Below are positions 6,811 through 10,499 of a stretch of DNA of 10,499 nucleotides, one piece after another (within the stretch, counting starts at the first letter, position 1; every line of letters starts with the position of its first letter). This stretch comes from SCRD01 sp046705285 (GTDB taxonomy: Bacteria > Acidobacteriota > Terriglobia > UBA7540): NCBI GenBank assembly GCA_046705285.1, contig JBJKQK010000154.1, positions 1 through 10,499 on the forward strand, read 5' to 3'. The notes beneath the pieces are model-generated. The model did no database searches and was not told where the DNA came from. It saw only the letters and a program-made list of their open reading frames with translations. Both the position numbers and the translations under genes were made by a program.

Positions 6811-9339
6811 TTGCAGAAAGTACTGGGGATCATGTGCATGATAACGATCACAGCCGCTCTGGGCCATGCACAGACAAGCGCTGCGGCGAGTTCGACGGCT
6901 CGAAACGCAGCCTCGGTTTGGCATTTGCCACCACCGCGCGACTGGTGGGGGCATGGCAAGAAGAAGCAGCTTTTTCGCCGGAACTCGGGCAAGTATAACA
7001 ACGCCCTCGGGCTTCCCTTGCTGAAGAACATGGCCGGGGACCAGAAGGCGATTTGGACCAGCCCATTTCATCTGCGGCTGAGAGACGCCAACTGGCTGGT
7101 GCCTCTTGCTGGCTTAGCCGCCGCACTGGTGGCGACCGATAGTTCGACCAGCCGCAGCCTGACGAATTCGCCGACGCGGATCAGGGAGAGCCGGACCTTT
7201 TCAAACATGGGAGCAGCCTCATTGATCGGGGCTGCCGGCGGCCTCTACCTCCTGGGCAAAATGCGGCACAACGAGCATATGCGTGAAACGGGCCTGCTGA
7301 GCGGAGAGGCGGTTATCGACAGCTATCTCGCCGCCACGGCGATCAAGACCGCCGCCGGGCGGGAGCGCCCCTATGTCGACAACGCGCGGGGGCTTTTCCG
7401 GCACGGAGGCAATTCGTTTCCCTCTGAGCACGCCACTGCCGTATGGTCGACTGCCGGTATTCTGGCGCATGAATATCCGGGGCCCCTGACCAAGCTGTTC
7501 GCTTACGGCCTGGCCTCCGCCGTCAGCGCCTCCCGCGTGACGGGCCAGGAACACTTTCCATCGGATGTTCTGATTGGCAGCGTGCTTGGGTATCTCATTG
7601 CCCAGCACGTCTACCATGCGCACCATAATCCGGAAATTTGGGGTGACAGTTGGCGACTGCCTTTCCATGAGCGCAACCCGGAGAGGAGCCGGCTTCCGAA
7701 GGATATGGGTTCGCCCTACGTGCCCCTGGATAGCTGGGTGTACCCGGCGATCGAGCGCCTGGCGGCGCTGGGTTATGTGCGGTCGGAAATGCTCGGCATG
7801 CGGCCATGGACGCGGCTTGAATGTGCACGCTTGGTGGAAGAGGCCAGTGACCGGCTCAGGAAGCAGGCAAAGGATCCGCCCGAGGCCGACCAACTGGTGG
7901 CAAGCCTGGAAAGAGAGTTTTCTAACGACCTTGACCTGCTGGGCGGCGCCCGCAACCGGAGCATTCAGCTGGAGTCCGTTTACACCAGAGTCACAGGGAT
8001 TTCGGGCCAGCCGCTTACGGATGGTTACCACTTTGGCCAAACAATCACGAATGATTATGGACGTCCCTATGGCGAAGGCTTCAATGATGTCACGGGTTTT
8101 ACCGGCTGGGCTTCCTCGGGACCGTTCACTGCGTATCTTGATGGCGAGTATCAACACGCCCCTTCCATGCCGGCGTTTCCTCTGGCGGCACGTGATTTTA
8201 TTTCGAATGCGGACGGTCTGCCGCTGCCACCGGCCACCCCTTTTGCTTCGGTGAACCGGTTTCGAGCACTGGACGCTTATGTTGCGATGAACTTTGAAAA
8301 CTGGCAGATTTCGTTCGGCAAGCAGAGCCTGTGGTGGGGGCCGGGCGAGGGCGGGTCGATGATGTTCAGTAACAACGCTGAGCCGGTGACCATGCTGCGC
8401 ATCAGCCGTGTCTCCCCTTTCAAGCTGCCGAGCATTTTCGGATTGATGGGTCCTATCCGGACGGAATTCTTTATCGGGCGGCTCAGCGGACAGGATTTTA
8501 TCTATGGCAAGTCGACCGGGCTTATAGGCCAGTGGAACAAGCCGCTCTCAGATCAGCCGATGATCGACGGAGGGAAGATCAGCTTCAAACCAACCCCCAA
8601 CCTGGAATTTGGTGTATCTGCCACGGCATTGTTCGCTGGTGCCGGCATCCCATTCACTCCCAAGACATTCTTGCGCAGCCTCCTCTCAACCGGAAACGGG
8701 CCGCCTGGGTGTTATCAGATCAGTTCAATCTGTCCGCGGATCGACCCTGGCGACCGCCGGACGGGTTTCGACCTGACTTACAGGCTGCCGTTTTTGAGGA
8801 ACTGGGCGACATTCTATACTGATTCGTTCAGCGAGGATGAGTTCTCTCCGCTTGCCTATTTTGACCGTTCGGCCAACAGCGCCGGATTGTATTTCCCGCA
8901 CCTGCCCAAATTGCCCAAGTTCGATCTGCGACTGGAAGGCGTGTATACGAACAGCCCGATTGGCGGGTTGTACAGCCACGGCTACTTCTACTTTAACGAT
9001 AGGTATCGCAATGGCTATACAAATGATGGCTACCTGATGGGGAGTTGGATTGGACGCGAGGGGCAGGGTGAACAGGCCTGGCTGACCTATTGGCGCACAC
9101 CGCAGAGCTATATCCAGTTTCAGTACCGTCACGAAACTGTGGGCCCGGGTTTCGTTCCCGGGGGCGGAATCATCAACGATGGCGGGGTGAAGGCGAGCTA
9201 CTGGATTGGGCGGGCCGTAAGTATCTCCGCCCTGCTCCAATATGAGAAGTGGAGCTTTCCAATCCTGCGCCCTGGACCCACTTCAGATATCACTTCTTCG
9301 GTGCAGCTTACGTACTGGCCTCGCTGGCGTCTGCATTGA
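6811..9339 (+). CDS. PAP2 phosphatase / SLH-like / Wzi capsule-assembly fusion protein
   Basis: The chosen start is TTG 6811, with GGGAG at 6801-6805 and a five-base gap. It gives an 842-residue protein that opens with a signal peptide (MQKVLGIMCMITITAALGHA, then Q). The frame is open back to a TTG at 6691, but that start has no well-placed ribosome site. Three modules follow. First comes a PAP2-type phosphatase (~100-275) with all three motifs: K179-x6-R186-P187, P-S205-E206-H207 (Glu where Gly is usual), and S241-R242-x5-H248-x3-D252. Second is an SLH-like segment (~303-350) with SWVYPAIERLAALGYV and RPWTRLECARLV. Third is a Wzi-type outer-membrane barrel (~390-842) rich in alternating aromatic strands. 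Wzi in E. coli is a lectin-like barrel that holds group 1 capsule on the cell surface. PAP2 enzymes hydrolyse phosphate monoesters or lipid pyrophosphates. It follows the exporter by 159 bases, probably in one operon. The module order is visible; the enzyme substrate is not. Confidence 0.88.
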   Translation: MQKVLGIMCMITITAALGHAQTSAAASSTARNAASVWHLPPPRDWWGHGKKKQLFRRNSGKYNNALGLPLLKNMAGDQKAIWTSPFHLRLRDANWLVPLAGLAAALVATDSSTSRSLTNSPTRIRESRTFSNMGAASLIGAAGGLYLLGKMRHNEHMRETGLLSGEAVIDSYLAATAIKTAAGRERPYVDNARGLFRHGGNSFPSEHATAVWSTAGILAHEYPGPLTKLFAYGLASAVSASRVTGQEHFPSDVLIGSVLGYLIAQHVYHAHHNPEIWGDSWRLPFHERNPERSRLPKDMGSPYVPLDSWVYPAIERLAALGYVRSEMLGMRPWTRLECARLVEEASDRLRKQAKDPPEADQLVASLEREFSNDLDLLGGARNRSIQLESVYTRVTGISGQPLTDGYHFGQTITNDYGRPYGEGFNDVTGFTGWASSGPFTAYLDGEYQHAPSMPAFPLAARDFISNADGLPLPPATPFASVNRFRALDAYVAMNFENWQISFGKQSLWWGPGEGGSMMFSNNAEPVTMLRISRVSPFKLPSIFGLMGPIRTEFFIGRLSGQDFIYGKSTGLIGQWNKPLSDQPMIDGGKISFKPTPNLEFGVSATALFAGAGIPFTPKTFLRSLLSTGNGPPGCYQISSICPRIDPGDRRTGFDLTYRLPFLRNWATFYTDSFSEDEFSPLAYFDRSANSAGLYFPHLPKLPKFDLRLEGVYTNSPIGGLYSHGYFYFNDRYRNGYTNDGYLMGSWIGREGQGEQAWLTYWRTPQSYIQFQYRHETVGPGFVPGGGIINDGGVKASYWIGRAVSISALLQYEKWSFPILRPGPTSDITSSVQLTYWPRWRLH

Positions 9340-9347
9340 GATGCCAG
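9324..9347 (+). terminator. Hairpin spanning the Wzi-fusion stop codon
   Basis: CTGGCGTCT (9324-9332) and AGATGCCAG (9339-9347) form a nine-pair stem with one G-T wobble around the six-base loop GCATTG. The stop codon TGA 9337-9339 lies in the loop and first stem base. A looser T-rich patch (GGTTTTAG) follows about 20 bases later, too far for a standard terminator. The site could be a partial terminator or pause site between the exporter/Wzi genes and the antiterminator gene. Confidence 0.4.
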
Positions 9348-9390
9348 AGCGTGAGCCGGAAGCTGAAAGGTTTTAGTTCAATAATGGAAG

Positions 9391-9420
9391 TTGTGGTAAG
9401 AATTGCTTTAAGTGTAATTT
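9391..9420 (+). promoter_or_regulatory. Possible sigma-70-type promoter for the antiterminator gene
   Basis: The spacer 9370-9432 is conspicuously AT-rich compared with the genes around it. TTGTGG (9391-9396) and TAATTT (9415-9420) are 18 bases apart and could serve as -35 and -10 elements. Match quality is modest and AT-rich spacers often give such pairs. Confidence 0.3.
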
Positions 9421-9432
9421 ATTGAATAAGTT

Positions 9433-10083
9433 ATGGTCGATGTGCCCCTCGAAGTGACGGGGCGGAGCTATATCTTGATGATGACGGAAACGTGGTTCGC
9501 GCAGGCGGTCTCAAAACCCGATCTTCAGCCAAATGATCAATACATTCTCCAGGGGATTTCTGCTGAATACGGCCAACCCCGCTGGTATGCTGTTTGCACC
9601 AAAGCTCGTCACGAGAAGCGCGTGGCAGAGCAGTTGATCCAAAGATCTGTAGAGACTCTGTTGCCCGTGTACGAATCCATCCGACGGTGGAAAAACGGAC
9701 GGCATCGAGTGCAGTTTCCTCTCTTTCCTGGCTATGCCTTTGTGCGGATCGCGTTGAAGAATCGGTTGGAAGTGGTGAAGGTGCCAGGTGTGGTTCGCCT
9801 GGTCGCTTTTAATGGGAAGCCGGTTCCTTTGACTGATGAGGAGATCGAGAGGCTGCGGCGGGGACTCGCTGCGGGGATCGACGTGCGGCCACATCCCTAC
9901 TTGACCGTCGGTCGTCGCGTCCGTGTTGTGTCGGGACCACTGCAGGGAGCGAGAGGCATACTAGTTCGAAGGAAGGGCCGGTTCCGGATAGTAGTTTCGC
10001 TGGATTTGATCATGCGATCAATGATTGCCGACGTAGATGTTGCCGACGTCAGGACGGAAGCAGCCACCGACCCCGACAAATAG
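9433..10083 (+). CDS. NusG-paralogue transcription antiterminator (UpxY/RfaH type)
   Basis: Up to 216 residues. The NGN domain (~51-145) begins RWYAVCTKARHEKRVAEQLI and contains RHRVQFPLFPGYAFVRI and VPGVVRLVAFNGKPVPLTDEEI. A KOW-type segment follows (~160-185: VGRRVRVVSGPLQGARGIL), then a strand-rich tail. These are the hallmarks of NusG and its specialised paralogues, which bind RNA polymerase across the clamp and suppress pausing and termination. A NusG paralogue placed among polysaccharide genes is typical of UpxY/RfaH-type factors that let polymerase complete long surface-polymer operons; the core NusG would be expected beside secE and rplK instead. ATG 9433 has no visible ribosome site. 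ATG 9478 (GGAG at 9464-9467, ten-base gap) or 9481 would give 200-201 residues and may be the true start, since the first ~45 residues precede the domain. It lies 93 bases after the Wzi fusion and 42 before the next gene. Confidence 0.88.
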   Translation: MVDVPLEVTGRSYILMMTETWFAQAVSKPDLQPNDQYILQGISAEYGQPRWYAVCTKARHEKRVAEQLIQRSVETLLPVYESIRRWKNGRHRVQFPLFPGYAFVRIALKNRLEVVKVPGVVRLVAFNGKPVPLTDEEIERLRRGLAAGIDVRPHPYLTVGRRVRVVSGPLQGARGILVRRKGRFRIVVSLDLIMRSMIADVDVADVRTEAATDPDK

Positions 10084-10125
10084 CTGTGTCGCCACCGCTA
10101 GACAGGCTAAGTAAGGAGCGGATGC

Positions 10126-10499
10126 GTGGAATATCAGAAGGATGAAACCGGGCTGGCTACCACCCCGATAGTCGAGCAGCCACGTTCGCTCGAGCTGACG
10201 GTTACCACGAACGGCCACCTGATCGAGCCGATCGAGGTGGCGTGGATGTTATGGTCCAGGCGCCGACTCCTCATCTGGATCACGTTTGTGGGACTGGTGC
10301 TGTCGACAACATTTGCATTTCTGCTGCCCAAGTGGTACACCTCCACAACTCGGTTGATGCCGCCCAATTACGGCTCGAATTCGTCCCTCGCCCTCGCACT
10401 CCCGGCCCTGAGCGGCGGATCGGGAACCGGAGGGGGATCGGGTAGTTCGATCACCGGCTTGGCCAGCCGGCTTTTGGGGATGAACACCTCGGGTGATCT
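10126..10499 (+). CDS. Wzz/GumC-type polysaccharide chain-length determinant, N-terminal part (truncated by window edge)
   Basis: The reading frame opens at GTG 10126, preceded by AAGGAG (10113-10118) with a seven-base gap, and stays open to the right edge (124 codons). The nearby ATG 10122 is in another frame and stops after seven codons. The protein has a polar cytoplasmic start (MEYQKDETGLATTPIVEQPR), the segment IEVAWMLWSRRRLLIWITFV that leads into the first membrane helix (~48-67), then LPKWYTSTTRLMPPNYGSNS. This is the N-terminal signature of Wzz/GumC polysaccharide co-polymerases (short basic patch, TM1, P-x-x-Y-x-a/s at the periplasmic boundary). These inner-membrane proteins set polymer length and work with the outer-membrane exporter, here most likely the SLBB protein upstream. 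A Gly/Ser-rich stretch follows (GGSGTGGGSGSS, ~97-108), a loop often seen in acidobacterial versions. Whether a C-terminal tyrosine-kinase domain is attached cannot be seen. Confidence 0.85.
   Translation, partial: MEYQKDETGLATTPIVEQPRSLELTVTTNGHLIEPIEVAWMLWSRRRLLIWITFVGLVLSTTFAFLLPKWYTSTTRLMPPNYGSNSSLALALPALSGGSGTGGGSGSSITGLASRLLGMNTSGD

Noticed and set aside
7219..8157. A 312-codon open frame on the - strand inside the PAP2-Wzi gene
   Set aside because: It overlaps the PAP2 catalytic motifs on the other strand and shows no recognisable fold; a composition shadow.
1..10499. CRISPR arrays, tRNA or rRNA genes, and intact transposases
   Set aside because: I scanned by eye and saw no regularly spaced repeats with unique spacers, no tRNA or rRNA signatures and no transposase reading frame.

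Overview
The window reads as a moderately GC-rich bacterial chromosome segment. It is most likely from the phylum Acidobacteriota (Solibacter/Koribacter-like) or a close relative. This rests on recognising gene families rather than on a search: a very long export protein with many SLBB domains, a PAP2-plus-Wzi fusion, an UpxY/RfaH-type antiterminator, and a decayed member of the short coiled-coil family that is often multicopy in these genomes. All intact genes lie on the + strand.

Layout. Positions 1-218 hold the 3' end of a GH3 beta-glucosidase-type gene (its Fn3-like C-terminal domain). After a 249-base gap comes a complete fatty acid hydroxylase/sterol desaturase-family membrane protein (468-1427). 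Positions 1428-2275 are an 848-base stretch without an intact gene. It holds a hairpin just after the hydroxylase, a frameshifted coiled-coil pseudogene on the - strand (1528-1757), about 250 bases where I see nothing, and a set of related 24-base repeats (2015-2038, then three in perfect tandem at 2137-2208).

From 2276 to the right edge lies the start of an exopolysaccharide/capsule export locus. It begins with a degenerate stand-alone receiver-domain protein (2276-2650). A 284-base leader follows that could fold into a closed multi-helix RNA (2672-2773). Then come a 1238-residue Wza/GumB-like export protein with seven SLBB repeats (2935-6651), a PAP2 phosphatase / SLH-like / Wzi barrel fusion (6811-9339), a NusG-paralogue antiterminator (9433-10083), and the 5' end of a Wzz/GumC-type chain-length determinant (10126 to the edge). 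The last gene runs off the window. 

How the genes fit together: the chain-length protein in the inner membrane would set polymer length and contact the periplasmic/outer-membrane SLBB exporter. The Wzi-type barrel would hold polymer at the cell surface. The antiterminator would help RNA polymerase read through the long operon, which probably continues to the right with glycosyltransferases. The pseudo-receiver is a plausible non-phosphorylated regulator of the locus. Three start codons are reassigned here to GTG or TTG, on the basis of Shine-Dalgarno placement and, for the two exported proteins, signal-peptide logic.
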